From assembly GCF_042680805.1 (NCBI RefSeq), contig NZ_JBHUEM010000003.1, forward strand, positions 1 through 64,000: a stretch of 64,000 nt of DNA, read 5' to 3'. Position 1 is the first letter of the stretch. Each line of letters opens with the position of its first letter. Of this stretch, positions 23,668 to 33,239 are shown in pieces. The DNA is from Bacillus_CJ salitolerans (lineage in GTDB: Bacteria; Bacillota; Bacilli; Bacillales; SA4). A model generated the notes under the pieces. The model made no database searches. It worked only from the letters and a program-made list of their open reading frames with translations, and was not told the origin of the DNA. The translations under genes were made by a program, and so were the position numbers.

Positions 23668-24858
23668 CTAAGATAATACTTCTTTTATACGATCAATCGC
23701 CCAATCAAGGTCCTCTTTAGAAATCACTAATGGAGGGGCAAAACGGATGACATTTTCGTGTGTTTCTTTACATAATAAGCCTTTTTCTTTTAAGCTCTCA
23801 CAATATGAGCGTGCTGGCTCGTGTAGTTCAACACCGATAAAGAGCCCTTTTCCACGAACTTCTTTTATGATTGGATTTTTGATTTCTCTTAGTTTTTCCG
23901 CTAAGTAGTTTCCTAACTCTAAAGAACGATCCGCTAACTTTTCTTCTGTTAAAACATCTAAAGCAGCAATGGATACTGCACATGCTAGCGGGTTCCCACC
24001 GAACGTTGAGCCATGTGAGCCAGGTTCAAATACACCTAATACATTACGATCTGCAGCCACACATGAGATTGGGAATACACCACCGCCAAGTGCTTTCCCT
24101 AAAATAAACATATCAGGCTTCACGTTTTCCCAATCACATGCAAACATTTTTCCCGAACGACCTAATCCAGCTTGAATTTCATCTGCCACATAAAGGACGT
24201 TATTTTCTTTACACACATCGTAAGCTTCTTTTAAGAAGCCTTCACGAGGAATAATAATTCCAGCTTCTCCTTGAATAGGCTCAAAGATAAAGGCCGCTGT
24301 ATTTGGTGTAATAGCTGCTTTCAATGCTTCAACATCACCATATGGGATGACTTTTATTCCTGGTAACATCGGTCCAAATCCACGCTTGTAATCATCATTT
24401 GATGACATGGAAACAGCTGCCATCGTACGACCGTGGAAGTTGTCCTCACATACAATAATTTCTGCTTGATCCTTTTCAACACCCTTTACATCATATGCCC
24501 AGCGGCGAACTGCTTTTACCGCGGTTTCAACTGCTTCAGCACCAGTGTTCATAGGAAGAACCATTTCCATACCAGTCAATTTTGAAACCTTTTCATACCA
24601 AGGACCTAATTGATCATTATGGAAAGCACGTGATGTTAATGTAATTCGATCTGCTTGATCCTTCAAGGCTTGAATGATTTTTGGATGACGGTGCCCTTGA
24701 TTTACAGCAGAGTAGGCACTAAGCATATCCATGTATTTATTCCCTTCTGGATCTTCTACCCAAACTCCTTCTGCTTTTGAAACAACAATTGGGAGCGGAT
24801 GATAGTTATTAGCTCCATATTTCTCAGTAATACTGATGATATCTTTCGTTTTTGACAT
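23668..24858 (-). CDS. rocD: Ornithine aminotransferase
   Basis: PLP-dependent class III transaminase (396 aa) that converts ornithine and 2-oxoglutarate to glutamate-5-semialdehyde and glutamate in arginine/proline catabolism. Visible: MLSAYSAVNQGHRHPKI, NTGAEAVETAVKAVRRW, IQGEAGIIIP, YVADEIQAGLGRSGK (the Asp binding the pyridine nitrogen) and FILGKALGGGVFPIS, whose lysine forms the Schiff base. It starts at the ATG at 24858 with GGAGGT 7 nt upstream. It is monocistronic here, not joined to rocE/rocF. No SigL-type -24/-12 promoter was found upstream. Confidence 0.96.
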   Translation of the reverse strand: MSKTKDIISITEKYGANNYHPLPIVVSKAEGVWVEDPEGNKYMDMLSAYSAVNQGHRHPKIIQALKDQADRITLTSRAFHNDQLGPWYEKVSKLTGMEMVLPMNTGAEAVETAVKAVRRWAYDVKGVEKDQAEIIVCEDNFHGRTMAAVSMSSNDDYKRGFGPMLPGIKVIPYGDVEALKAAITPNTAAFIFEPIQGEAGIIIPREGFLKEAYDVCKENNVLYVADEIQAGLGRSGKMFACDWENVKPDMFILGKALGGGVFPISCVAADRNVLGVFEPGSHGSTFGGNPLACAVSIAALDVLTEEKLADRSLELGNYLAEKLREIKNPIIKEVRGKGLFIGVELHEPARSYCESLKEKGLLCKETHENVIRFAPPLVISKEDLDWAIDRIKEVLS

Positions 24859-24906
24859 ACAACTACCTCCAATTCAACAATGTAAACTCTTTCAATTTCC
24901 TTTATC

Positions 24907-24914
24907 ATTATATC
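24907..24914 (-). promoter_or_regulatory. Extended -10 promoter element of rocD
   Basis: On the minus strand TGATATAAT gives a consensus -10 with an extended TGN, about 48 bp before the rocD ATG. The -35 is weak (TTGGCA, 19-bp spacing). This suggests a SigA promoter with regulation by unseen factors. Confidence 0.5.
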
Positions 24915-25029
24915 AATAAATCGTACAAATTTGCCAAGAGTGAAGGATAAAACTTCTGTTTTGTATAAAAAACATGATATGATAGCATGTGGACATACAT
25001 ATTATACAATTTCAGGAGGTTTAGAACGG

Positions 25030-25374
25030 ATGATACATGCACACGTTTCAGCTTGGTTTGTTACACTTATTCTTTTCTTCGTCGCTCTATTCTTGATTAG
25101 AGCAGGAAAGAAAAAACCACTAAAAATTGTTCAAATGGTTCTTCGATTGTTTTATTTATTAGTATTAGGTACAGGACTGCACTTGCTTGCTGCTGCCTAT
25201 CAGTTTAAAGTATTAGAGGCAAATATTAAGGGACTAATTGGGTTATGGATTATCTTCTTAATGGAATTTATCTTAACAAGAGGTGGAAAAGGAAAGCCAA
25301 CAAAGGTTTTCTGGATTCAACTTGTCATTGCGTTAATACTAGTTTTTTATTTCGGATATGTTGTATTAGGCTAA
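25030..25374 (+). CDS. yisL: YisL, UPF0344 membrane protein
   Basis: A 114-aa integral membrane protein with four predicted helices (residues 6-26, 37-55, 65-84, 92-112), starting MIHAHVSAWFVTLILFFVAL as in the YisL/UPF0344 family. The open frame runs upstream to 24931, but CAGGAGG lies just before the ATG at 25030 and the upstream peptide is not hydrophobic, so 25030 is the start. The function is unknown. Position after yisK (with rocD inserted) follows the B. subtilis order. Confidence 0.85.
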   Translation: MIHAHVSAWFVTLILFFVALFLIRAGKKKPLKIVQMVLRLFYLLVLGTGLHLLAAAYQFKVLEANIKGLIGLWIIFLMEFILTRGGKGKPTKVFWIQLVIALILVFYFGYVVLG

Positions 25375-25405
25375 ACAAATTGCTATTTTAGCGATTTGTT
25401 TTTTT
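25375..25405 (+). terminator. Terminator of yisL
   Basis: ACAAATTGCT and AGCGATTTGT (one G-U) form a stem followed by TTTTTTG, starting at the yisL stop codon. Confidence 0.9.
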
Positions 25406-25546
25406 GTGTCAAAAGATGAAGATGGATTGTCGAAAAAATAATTTATAAAAGTTTCCATTTATGTTACATTAATTTTAGCTGATTATTTTGCAAAAATTCA
25501 CAAAATTAATATACTACGAAAACAAATAGAGTAGGTGAGGGTCATT

Positions 25547-28453
25547 GTGAATACATATTCTATCAATATAACAACTATTAATGAGCTTGAGCATTTCATT
25601 TCTCAACATAATCTTCAACACGAGCAAGTGATCCTCACGCAAGTCTTTACCGGGCAAGGAGATAAAGAGCTAATTAACGCGTTGCAGAAGGAACTTAACA
25701 GGGTGCTTCCGCAAACAGTTCTAATTGGTACAACAACAGATGGAGAGATTCACCAAGGCGAAATCTCTTCAGGAAATATTGTGGTAAGCTTTACCGTTTT
25801 CCATTCTACTACGCTTCAAGCATTTTCAGTAGAAGTCGATGAGACTTCAAATAGTTTGGAAGTAGGAAGACAGTTATCTTCTGCCTTGATTAAGGAAGAT
25901 ACAAAGGCTTTACTATTATTTGGGTGTGGAACGAGGCTAGAACTAGATTGCATCTTGAACGGTATTGATGAAAAAGGAAGTGGGGTAATCATTGCTGGTG
26001 GTTTAGCAGGTGCTATCTTACCATCAGATAATATGTTTGTTTTTACAAACGATAGATTGCTAGAGTCTGGTATTGTTTGTGTCTCTTTATCGAGTGAACA
26101 TTTGCATGCACATTCATCTGTTAATTATAGTGTACAAAAAGTGGGCAGAGCCTTTGTTGTATCAAAAGCAAATCATGAAAGAATTTATCGAATAAATAAT
26201 AAAAAACCAATAAGAGTGTTAGCTGATTACTTAGGTGATGAATTTGTTAAAAACTTGCCATGGTCAGGTCCTGAATTTCCATTTGTCTCAGAGCGAAATG
26301 GGGAAGAGATTTTATTTTTCATCAAGGAATTACATAAAGACGGTTCCATAACTGTTAATCGCCCAGTTGCAAATGGTGAGCAAGTCCACTTTGCATATGT
26401 TGACCTTCCTAACCTAATTGACCAATCGATCAAAAAGTTGAAACAACTTGTAAAAAAGCCAGTTGAAACAATTTTTGTCTATAACTGCATGACTAGAAGA
26501 AGATATTTTAACAGTGTAACTGAAACGGAGCTTCGTCAATTACAAAAAATTTCTTCCACAACCGGTTTCTTTGGGTTTGGGGAAATATCAACTAGTCATG
26601 GAAAAAGACGTCTATTAGGGAATGCATATACACTTCTAGCTCTAAGTGAATCACATGATAAGGTAGCATCGATTACGGTAGATTTTAATTATGATATACC
26701 GGAAGAAATACAATCTTTGATTGCGCTTTCACATTTGACTTATGCCTCAACAAAAGATATCGAGGAGCTTCATTCATCGGTTGAAGCATCAGAGCATAGA
26801 TTCAGATCTTTATTTGAGCATAATACCGATATTGTCTATTCAACTGATTTAAGAGGTAATTTCACAAGTGTAAATCCAGCATTTGAAAAAACGCTTGGTT
26901 TTAATAAGGAAGAAATTATTAATAAGCATTCACTCGATTATATAAACGAAGAAGATATTCCTCGTGTTCGCATGCATTTTTACCGAGCACTTAAAGGGAA
27001 AGAGCAATATTACAACATCGATATACCAACTAAAGCGGGTGAAAAAATCACGTTTCAGATCAAAAATATTCCTATCATCATTAATAGTGAAAAGGTCGGT
27101 ATTTTTGGGATTGGGAGAAATATCTCTGAACAAAGAAAAGCAGAGGAACAAATTACGAATCTAGCTTATTATGATCATGATACTGGATTGCCAAACAGAC
27201 TATTGTTTACCGAGAAGCTATCAGACATGTTTGAAAGGGTTACAAAGAAAAAGAAAAAGCTAGCAGTCATGTTTATTGATATGGATCGATTTAAAATAAT
27301 TAATGATAGTCTTGGACACTATGCTGGTGATGAAATATTAAAAATGATTGCTGATAGAATTAAAAAGGTGCTACCATCTGGTAGTTTTTTAGGCAGGTTT
27401 GCTGGTGATAAATTTACTTTATTATTGTCCAAATCAGTTGATATTGAGAATATCGTCAATATCGCACAAGATATTCAACAATGCATTGGAAAACCTGTAC
27501 TTTATCTGGAACAGGAATATTTCATTACCGCAAGTATAGGAATAAGCTTGTACCCTGATGATGGCATGGATGAGCAAACGATTTTAAGAAATGCTGATGC
27601 AGCCATGAATAGGGCAAAACAACAGGGCGGAAACAAAATAAAATTTTATTCAACAGAAATGAATAATCAAGCGCTATATCGTTTAGAACTGGAAAGTTAC
27701 CTTCGTAAGGCACTTGAAAAGAAAGAATTTTTCTTATGTTACCAGCCCTTAGTTGATTTAGAAACTGGAACGATATACGGTAGTGAAGCGTTAATTCGTT
27801 GGAACCATCCTAAATTGGGGCTAGTGTCACCAGTTGAATTCATCCCTCTTGCAGAAGAAACAGGTCTTATCCATGATATAGGTAGATGGGTACTATTTAC
27901 AGCATGTAAACAAACGAAACTGTGGCATGATATGGGATTAGGATTATTAACTGTATCTGTCAACGTTTCAGCTAATCAGTTCCAGCAATCCCATTTTCTC
28001 ACTGAAGTGATGAAGGCACTGCATGACTCCGGTCTTCCAGCAGAATATCTAAATTTAGAATTAACTGAGAGTGTGATGCTTCGAAACGCAACTCATAGTA
28101 TCCAATTGATGAAGGAGCTTCAAAAAATTGGCGTACGAGTTTCGATTGATGATTTTGGAACAGGGTATTCTTCTTTAAGTTATTTAAAGAACCTTCCGAT
28201 TAATACATTGAAAATTGATCGCTCCTTTATCCAAAACTTGCGAATGGATAACTCTGATATTGCGATTGTAAAGGCAATCATCACAATGGGACACGGACTT
28301 GATGTCAAAGTGGTAGCTGAGGGAGTGGAAACTGAAGATCAAATAAATTTATTGAAGCAAATGAATTGTCACTATGCACAAGGTTATTTTATCCACCGTC
28401 CACTCTCAATAGGAGAATTTGAAGCTGGCTTAAAAACATTGCATATTACGTAA
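25547..28453 (+). CDS. FIST-PAS-GGDEF-EAL c-di-GMP signalling protein
   Basis: A cytoplasmic protein of about 968 aa. Residues 1-390 form FIST N and C domains (LIGTTTDGEIHQGEISSGNI, VIIAGGLAGA, FVYNCMTRR, GFFGFGEISTSHG), which are ligand-sensing. A PAS domain follows (RFRSLFEHNTDIVYST on). The GGDEF domain has the catalytic loop AGDKF (normally GGDEF), so cyclase activity is doubtful. The C-terminal EAL domain keeps EALIRWNHP, LELTES, IDDFGTGYSSLSYLK and AEGVE, so phosphodiesterase activity is likely. The frame opens at a GTG at 25535; AGGTGAGG fits the GTG at 25547. No transmembrane segments are seen. A functional link to the c-di-GMP riboswitch pilus operon is inferred. Confidence 0.9.
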   Translation: MNTYSINITTINELEHFISQHNLQHEQVILTQVFTGQGDKELINALQKELNRVLPQTVLIGTTTDGEIHQGEISSGNIVVSFTVFHSTTLQAFSVEVDETSNSLEVGRQLSSALIKEDTKALLLFGCGTRLELDCILNGIDEKGSGVIIAGGLAGAILPSDNMFVFTNDRLLESGIVCVSLSSEHLHAHSSVNYSVQKVGRAFVVSKANHERIYRINNKKPIRVLADYLGDEFVKNLPWSGPEFPFVSERNGEEILFFIKELHKDGSITVNRPVANGEQVHFAYVDLPNLIDQSIKKLKQLVKKPVETIFVYNCMTRRRYFNSVTETELRQLQKISSTTGFFGFGEISTSHGKRRLLGNAYTLLALSESHDKVASITVDFNYDIPEEIQSLIALSHLTYASTKDIEELHSSVEASEHRFRSLFEHNTDIVYSTDLRGNFTSVNPAFEKTLGFNKEEIINKHSLDYINEEDIPRVRMHFYRALKGKEQYYNIDIPTKAGEKITFQIKNIPIIINSEKVGIFGIGRNISEQRKAEEQITNLAYYDHDTGLPNRLLFTEKLSDMFERVTKKKKKLAVMFIDMDRFKIINDSLGHYAGDEILKMIADRIKKVLPSGSFLGRFAGDKFTLLLSKSVDIENIVNIAQDIQQCIGKPVLYLEQEYFITASIGISLYPDDGMDEQTILRNADAAMNRAKQQGGNKIKFYSTEMNNQALYRLELESYLRKALEKKEFFLCYQPLVDLETGTIYGSEALIRWNHPKLGLVSPVEFIPLAEETGLIHDIGRWVLFTACKQTKLWHDMGLGLLTVSVNVSANQFQQSHFLTEVMKALHDSGLPAEYLNLELTESVMLRNATHSIQLMKELQKIGVRVSIDDFGTGYSSLSYLKNLPINTLKIDRSFIQNLRMDNSDIAIVKAIITMGHGLDVKVVAEGVETEDQINLLKQMNCHYAQGYFIHRPLSIGEFEAGLKTLHIT

Positions 28454-28474
28454 AGCAGGGATTCCCCTGCTTTA
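28451..28474 (+). terminator. Hairpin after the FIST-EAL gene
   Basis: TAAAGCAGGG (28451-28460), loop ATTC, CCCTGCTTTA (28465-28474): a 10-bp perfect stem overlapping the stop codon. Only CTTATTGTTT follows, so the U-tract is weak. Confidence 0.75.
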
Positions 28475-28482
28475 CTTATTGT

Positions 28483-28673
28483 TTAGGAAACTATAAAAGC
28501 TCATCATTTATAGATCAGTGAGTGATGTGCCTGCCTAGTAATCCGAATCCAGCGCCCAGCCGCCTGAGGTCAATTAACCTGTAATGAATAAAAAGGATAA
28601 GATCGTCCTTTTCTTCATTAAAGAACATTTCTTCTTGCCTGAGCTACCCAGTCGCTATGCGCCTTTAGTTCTT
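28483..28673 (+). repeat. Interspersed structured repeat, copy 2
   Basis: Blocks shared with the other copies: TAGGAAACTATAAAAG, GTGAGTGATGTGC, AGTAATCCGAATCCAGCGCC, GGTCAATTAACC, AATGAATAAAAAGGA, AGAACATTT, GCCTGAGC, GCGCC..AGTTCTT. The central long hairpin module is missing. It lies between the convergent FIST-EAL gene and yisN, downstream of the FIST-EAL terminator. A short plus-strand frame (28584-28784) over it is not a gene. Confidence 0.75.
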
Positions 28674-28696
28674 CTCGTCAATTACCTTTCCCCCTA

Positions 28697-29251
28697 CTAT
28701 GGTGTATTCATAAGTAAACGTCTTGCTCCATTATTCAATGTTAGTTCAAAACGGTCCTTAGCTGTATGTTTTCTATCAAAATGATGTTGGACAGCACAAA
28801 TTTGTACTTCGTTATCGAATATGAGAAAGTTGACGCCTTGTCCCTTTTCTTTACCAACTTGAAGAAACAAATGATTATAGCAATAAATACAGTCATATAT
28901 GGAATAACCTACATCATTTATCATGGAAACAAAATGGTTCAATGCTTCATCAGATAATTCAGTTAACCATTCGCGATATACGTAAAGTAATGGCTTCTCC
29001 ACTCTTAAACGATCACCTTGTCTAAGGGTGTACGTTTCATGTCCAAACGCTACTCCTTTATTTATCTCCTGAAAGGTCATCCATTTTCCTTGTATTAGGA
29101 TTTCAAAAGTTTGATTTGTTAATTCCTTCAAAGAAGTAGCCTCATCTTGTTCGTCAAAAAAAACCCATTGATCATGAATACATTCAATTGTACCTTCTAT
29201 ATATGACCGTGCTTGGTTTGGTAGAAGTTGCAGTCGTTGTTGTAAATCCAT
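28697..29251 (-). CDS. yisN: YisN-like DUF2777 family protein
   Basis: A 184-aa soluble protein. The N-terminal part MDLQQRLQLLPNQARSYIEG continues into a small beta-rich region (GKWMTFQEIN, YTLRQGDRLRVEKPL). The C-terminal part has YDCIYCYNHLFLQVG, with closely spaced cysteines that could bind metal. Identification as DUF2777/YisN rests on length, this cysteine-containing segment and the place between yisL and asnO. No function is known to me. No clear ribosome binding site other than GGAGG upstream (GAGGAACTATATAATATG). Confidence 0.7.
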   Translation of the reverse strand: MDLQQRLQLLPNQARSYIEGTIECIHDQWVFFDEQDEATSLKELTNQTFEILIQGKWMTFQEINKGVAFGHETYTLRQGDRLRVEKPLLYVYREWLTELSDEALNHFVSMINDVGYSIYDCIYCYNHLFLQVGKEKGQGVNFLIFDNEVQICAVQHHFDRKHTAKDRFELTLNNGARRLLMNTP

Positions 29252-29450
29252 ATTATATAGTTCCTCCGTCTATTCAGTACTTCTATTTCTTGTGTTGACA
29301 TAAATAGACTAAATTATAATTGATTCATTTTATTTTATGACTATTCTAGCTAAATGTGAGAAGTTGTCTTGTAAATAGGTAGTTGAAAGTAAAGTGGTTT
29401 TGAAAATGTAAGATTAATTTATCAAATTAGACTCCAATAACTTGGTTATT

Positions 29451-29479
29451 GAATCCTTTTTCTTTTCTTTGCATACAAT
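29451..29479 (+). promoter_or_regulatory. SigE-like promoter of asnO
   Basis: CATACAAT (29472-29479) matches the SigE -10 consensus CATACANT fully. GAATCC at 29451-29456 is a weak -35 at about 15 bp. The element lies 60 bp before the asnO start. asnO of B. subtilis is reported to be sporulation-expressed, which agrees. Confidence 0.55.
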
Positions 29480-29538
29480 GGAATCAGTGTTTTGTTTACA
29501 GATATTAAACAATACGCTAAGAAAGGATGATGACTACA

Positions 29539-31386
29539 ATGTGTGGAATTACAGGATGGATCTCCTTCAAGCAGTATTTGAATAACGAGGGTAGTACACT
29601 TGAAAAGATGACGAATACGTTAACGTTACGTGGGCCTGATGATACAAATGTTTGGATCAAAAATCATGTAGCTTTTGGACATAAGAGACTAGTGGTTGTC
29701 GATCCTGAAGGCGGCATACAACCGATGACAAGACAGAAAATTGATCAATCCTATACAATTTGCTATAACGGTGAGCTTTATAATACAGAAGATATAAGAG
29801 CTGAACTTATAAAAAGAGGATATACATTCCAGTCCCATTCAGATACAGAGGTACTCTTAACTGCGTACATTGAATGGGAAGAAGCATGTGTTGATCATTT
29901 AAATGGAATATTTGCTTTTGCAGTGTGGGATGAACAGAAGGAAAAGCTTTTTATTGGTAGAGATCGATTAGGTGTTAAGCCACTTTTTTACACTGAAAAA
30001 AATGGATCGCTTATATTTGGATCTGAATTAAAAGCTCTCCTGGCACATCCGTCTGTAAAAGCTGAGATTGGATTAGACGGGATAGCTGAGGTATTTGGAC
30101 TAGGTCCTTCACGGTCACCAGGACATGGTGTGTTTAATGGAGTCCAGGAGCTTAGGCCTGCCCATGCGTTAACATTCTCGAAACAAGGCTTAAAAGTATG
30201 GCGGTACTGGAATGTGGAAAGTAAACCGCACCTAGATAATGTAGAGGAAACGGCAGAAAACATTCGATATCTATTTAAAGATGCGGTGACAAGACAGCTA
30301 GTTTCAGATGTACCAGTTTGTACATTTTTGTCAGGCGGTGTTGATTCTAGTGCCATAACAGCTATAGCTTCAGAAGCCTTTGAAAAAGAAGGAAAAGGAC
30401 CACTTCATACTTACTCGATCGACTATGAAGACAATGAAAAATATTTTAAAGCAAATGAATTTCAACCAAATTCTGATCAGCCATGGATACAATTGATGTC
30501 AGATACGTTTAATACCGTTCACCACCGCTCTGTTATTACAACAGAAGAATTAGTGAAAGGCTTAAAGGATGCTGTGATCGTTCGAGACCTACCAGGTATG
30601 GCGGATGTAGATTCTTCATTACTTTGGTTCTGTAAAGAAATAAAAAAGGACTTTGTCGTAGGATTATCAGGGGAATGTGCGGATGAGATTTTCGGAGGAT
30701 ATCCATGGTTTCATCGGAAGGAGGATCTCGCATCTACTGCCTTTCCTTGGATGCGGTCAACAGAAGCGAGAGTTGATCTACTTCAAACAAAATGGCAGGA
30801 TAAACTAAAGCTGACACAATATGTTCAAGACCGATACGATGAAACCGTAAAAGAGACTCCTAGCTTGGATGGAGAAACGAAGGAAGAAGCAAATAGAAGA
30901 CAATTATTCTATCTAAATATGATATGGTTTATGACCACTCTACTAGATCGAAAAGATAGAATGAGTATGGGTGCAAGCTTAGAAGTTCGTGTACCCTTTG
31001 CAGATCATCGGTTAGTTGAGTATGTTTGGAATATACCATGGGATATGAAAATGTATGGAAATCGGGAAAAGGGCATCCTTAGAAAAGCATTAGAAGGATT
31101 ATTGCCTCACGATGTGCTCTACAGAAAGAAAAGTCCATATCCTAAAACACATAATCCGAATTATACAAAGGCCGTAAAAGGTTGGTTAGAGGATATTCTT
31201 CAAAATAAATCATCTGCCCTATACCATTTCTTTGATGCAGATAAGCTAAAGAATATTGTTCAAACGGGAGGAGAGTCGTTCAAAGAGCCGTGGTTTGGAC
31301 AATTGATGACTGGGCCCCAATTGCTTGCACATTTAGCCCAAATTCACTACTGGTTTGAGGAATATGGGATTAACATAAAAGAATAA
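29539..31386 (+). CDS. asnO: Asparagine synthetase, glutamine-hydrolysing (AsnO)
   Basis: A 615-aa class II amidotransferase making asparagine from aspartate, ATP and glutamine. The open frame starts at 29527, but the mature enzyme must expose the catalytic cysteine. The ATG at 29539 gives Met-Cys-Gly-Ile-Thr and is chosen. The glutaminase domain has RGPDDTNVW, CYNGELYNTEDIR and DTEVLLTAY. The synthetase domain has the PP-loop FLSGGVDSSAI (about residue 263) and GLSGECADEIFGGYPWF. Length matches AsnO (about 614 aa). A SigE-type promoter is upstream, suggesting sporulation use. Confidence 0.95.
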   Translation: MCGITGWISFKQYLNNEGSTLEKMTNTLTLRGPDDTNVWIKNHVAFGHKRLVVVDPEGGIQPMTRQKIDQSYTICYNGELYNTEDIRAELIKRGYTFQSHSDTEVLLTAYIEWEEACVDHLNGIFAFAVWDEQKEKLFIGRDRLGVKPLFYTEKNGSLIFGSELKALLAHPSVKAEIGLDGIAEVFGLGPSRSPGHGVFNGVQELRPAHALTFSKQGLKVWRYWNVESKPHLDNVEETAENIRYLFKDAVTRQLVSDVPVCTFLSGGVDSSAITAIASEAFEKEGKGPLHTYSIDYEDNEKYFKANEFQPNSDQPWIQLMSDTFNTVHHRSVITTEELVKGLKDAVIVRDLPGMADVDSSLLWFCKEIKKDFVVGLSGECADEIFGGYPWFHRKEDLASTAFPWMRSTEARVDLLQTKWQDKLKLTQYVQDRYDETVKETPSLDGETKEEANRRQLFYLNMIWFMTTLLDRKDRMSMGASLEVRVPFADHRLVEYVWNIPWDMKMYGNREKGILRKALEGLLPHDVLYRKKSPYPKTHNPNYTKAVKGWLEDILQNKSSALYHFFDADKLKNIVQTGGESFKEPWFGQLMTGPQLLAHLAQIHYWFEEYGINIKE

Positions 31387-31405
31387 TAGATAATCAGATT
31401 TGAAA

Positions 31406-31446
31406 AAACACAGAAGCTGTGGCTCAATGCTTCTGTGTTTTTTATT
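31406..31446 (+). terminator. Terminator of asnO
   Basis: AACACAGAAGC and GCTTCTGTGTT pair around TGTGGCTCAAT, followed by TTTTATTC, 20 nt after the asnO stop codon. Confidence 0.9.
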
Positions 31447-31451
31447 CTGAG

Positions 31452-31666
31452 TTAAGAAAGTCTAAGTTTATGGTGTATAGTTTATACAATATTACTGCTA
31501 AATCCAGCTCCAGCGCACAGCTAAGATGCAATGGCGACGATCTTTGTCTTTTCATCCTACTCGAGTTCAAATAACCTGTCATGAATAAATGGGAAAACCA
31601 CCCTTTTATCATGACAGAACATTTGCTCTGCCTGAGTCTATAAGGAGCGCCCTAAGCCTTTTATTC
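31452..31666 (+). repeat. Interspersed structured repeat, copy 3
   Basis: Shares TTAAGAAAGT, AATCCAGCTCCAGCGC, CAAATAACC, ATGAATAAATGGGA, AGAACATTTGCTCTGCCTGAG, GGAGCGCCCTAAGCC and TTATTC with the other copies. It contains the optional central module AATGGCGACGATCTTTG..CATCCTACTCGAG. It lies between convergent asnO and yisQ. Confidence 0.75.
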
Positions 31667-31701
31667 AACCAGCCTAAACCAAGTAGTATTTCTACACTCG
31701 T

Positions 31702-33066
31702 TTAGGCCGGTTTTTCTTCTTTTAGAAAGGTTTTATTCATCCAAACTCTTGATTTCCAGCGTTTTAACATGATGAGTCCTCGTAGCCACTCATCCGCAAT
31801 AAAGGATATCCATACTCCAATTAGCCCTAGACCAAAGTAGATTCCTAGAGTATATGAAATCGTTACACTAACTCCCCACATGGAGAGCATCCCCATATAG
31901 ACTGGAAATTTAACATCACCTGCGGCACGAAGAGCGTTGATTATGACGAGATTAAAGGCTCTCCCAGGCTCTAAGATGATGGTAAGAAAGATTAACATAC
32001 TTCCCATTTTGATAATCGATTGATTATCTGTAAAGATCCCAAACAGCTGCTCTGTAAATAGACTTGTCACTACCGCCATTGAACCTGAAATGAGAATTGC
32101 AAGCTTTAAGCTTCTCATGCATCGTTCATACGCCTGTTCGAATTTTCGTGCACCAATAAAATGACCAATCATAATTTGGGTACCTTGACTGATTGCGATA
32201 CTAAACAGCAGGATAAACATCATAATGTTACTCGTATACACTCTTGTCGTTAAAGCCTCGGTACCAATCATGGTAATAAAAAATGTGATGACTACTTGAG
32301 AAAGATTGTATGATAAATGCTCCCCTGCAGAAGGGATGCCAATACGGAGTAGGTTTTTTATATGTTTTACCGGTAGTGTAAAAATTTGTAAGAATGGCAG
32401 TGGGTGCTCTACTCGTTTGAATAATAACCATAGTAATATTACAAGTCCAAGTGTTTTACTTACAACCGTTGAAATGGCAACTCCCTGAACCCCTAGAACT
32501 GGTATGCCGAATGGACCAAATATAAAGAGATAGTTACCAATGACGTTCAAGACATTCATTCCTATTGTGATATACATCGTATCCCTTGTAAAACCATAAC
32601 TCCGAATAATGGAACCAATGGTCATAATAATGGATTGTATAAAAGAAAAGCCACCAACAATAACTAAATAAATATAGGCTTCATCCATTAATTCGTTTGG
32701 TATTCCCATTAGATTCAGGAATGTTTCACCGAAAACAAATAGTATTAGACTTAGAATAGCTCCGAATAATAAATTTGCCCCAACGGAAACAACGGCAATT
32801 TCTGTTGCGTCTTTATATTCCTTTGCCCCTAAGTGTTGTGCAATTAAGATGGCAGTACCTGTCGCAACAAACCCAAACATCACAATAATTACAGACAATA
32901 TTTGATTGGCTACCCCAACAGCCGCAACAGAATTATCAGAGTACTGACTTAACATAAGGGTATCAGCATTACCCATAAGCATATGGAGTAGGATTTCGAT
33001 AAAAATAGGCCAGGTCAATGCAAAAAGGGTCATTTTCTCAACAGATTTCCGTTCAATCTTCTTCAT
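31702..33066 (-). CDS. yisQ: MATE family efflux transporter (YisQ-like)
   Basis: A 454-aa protein with twelve predicted transmembrane helices in two similar halves, typical of MATE sodium/proton-driven multidrug exporters (GNADTLMLSQYSDNSVAAVG in the first half, ALRAAGDVKFPVYMGMLSMW in the second). The frame is open upstream, but AGGGGGAACAAC directly before the ATG at 33066 (MKKIERKSVEK) sets the start. It is divergent from the AraC regulator and shares an intergenic control region of about 170 bp, as yisQ/yisR do in B. subtilis. The substrate is unknown. Confidence 0.9.
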   Translation of the reverse strand: MKKIERKSVEKMTLFALTWPIFIEILLHMLMGNADTLMLSQYSDNSVAAVGVANQILSVIIVMFGFVATGTAILIAQHLGAKEYKDATEIAVVSVGANLLFGAILSLILFVFGETFLNLMGIPNELMDEAYIYLVIVGGFSFIQSIIMTIGSIIRSYGFTRDTMYITIGMNVLNVIGNYLFIFGPFGIPVLGVQGVAISTVVSKTLGLVILLWLLFKRVEHPLPFLQIFTLPVKHIKNLLRIGIPSAGEHLSYNLSQVVITFFITMIGTEALTTRVYTSNIMMFILLFSIAISQGTQIMIGHFIGARKFEQAYERCMRSLKLAILISGSMAVVTSLFTEQLFGIFTDNQSIIKMGSMLIFLTIILEPGRAFNLVIINALRAAGDVKFPVYMGMLSMWGVSVTISYTLGIYFGLGLIGVWISFIADEWLRGLIMLKRWKSRVWMNKTFLKEEKPA

Positions 33067-33239
33067 GTTGTTCCCCCTTTTGTATAATGGAAAATATTCG
33101 ACTTTTCCGAAAATCAAATGTAAACATTACAATAACTAATTTCTGCATAACATTCTCTAGTTTACATACATTTCGTTATAATAAAAAGAGACGAATACGA
33201 TTACTTTGGTACAAATCCGACGTCAATTAGGAGAATATT

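Noticed and set aside
24859..24960. SigL (-24/-12) promoter upstream of rocD
   Set aside because: TTGGCA is present but no TTGC at the proper distance; a SigA-type extended -10 fits better.
28584..28784. Plus-strand frame in the interspersed repeat copy 2
   Set aside because: It crosses the repeat and the end of convergent yisN, and has no ribosome binding site.
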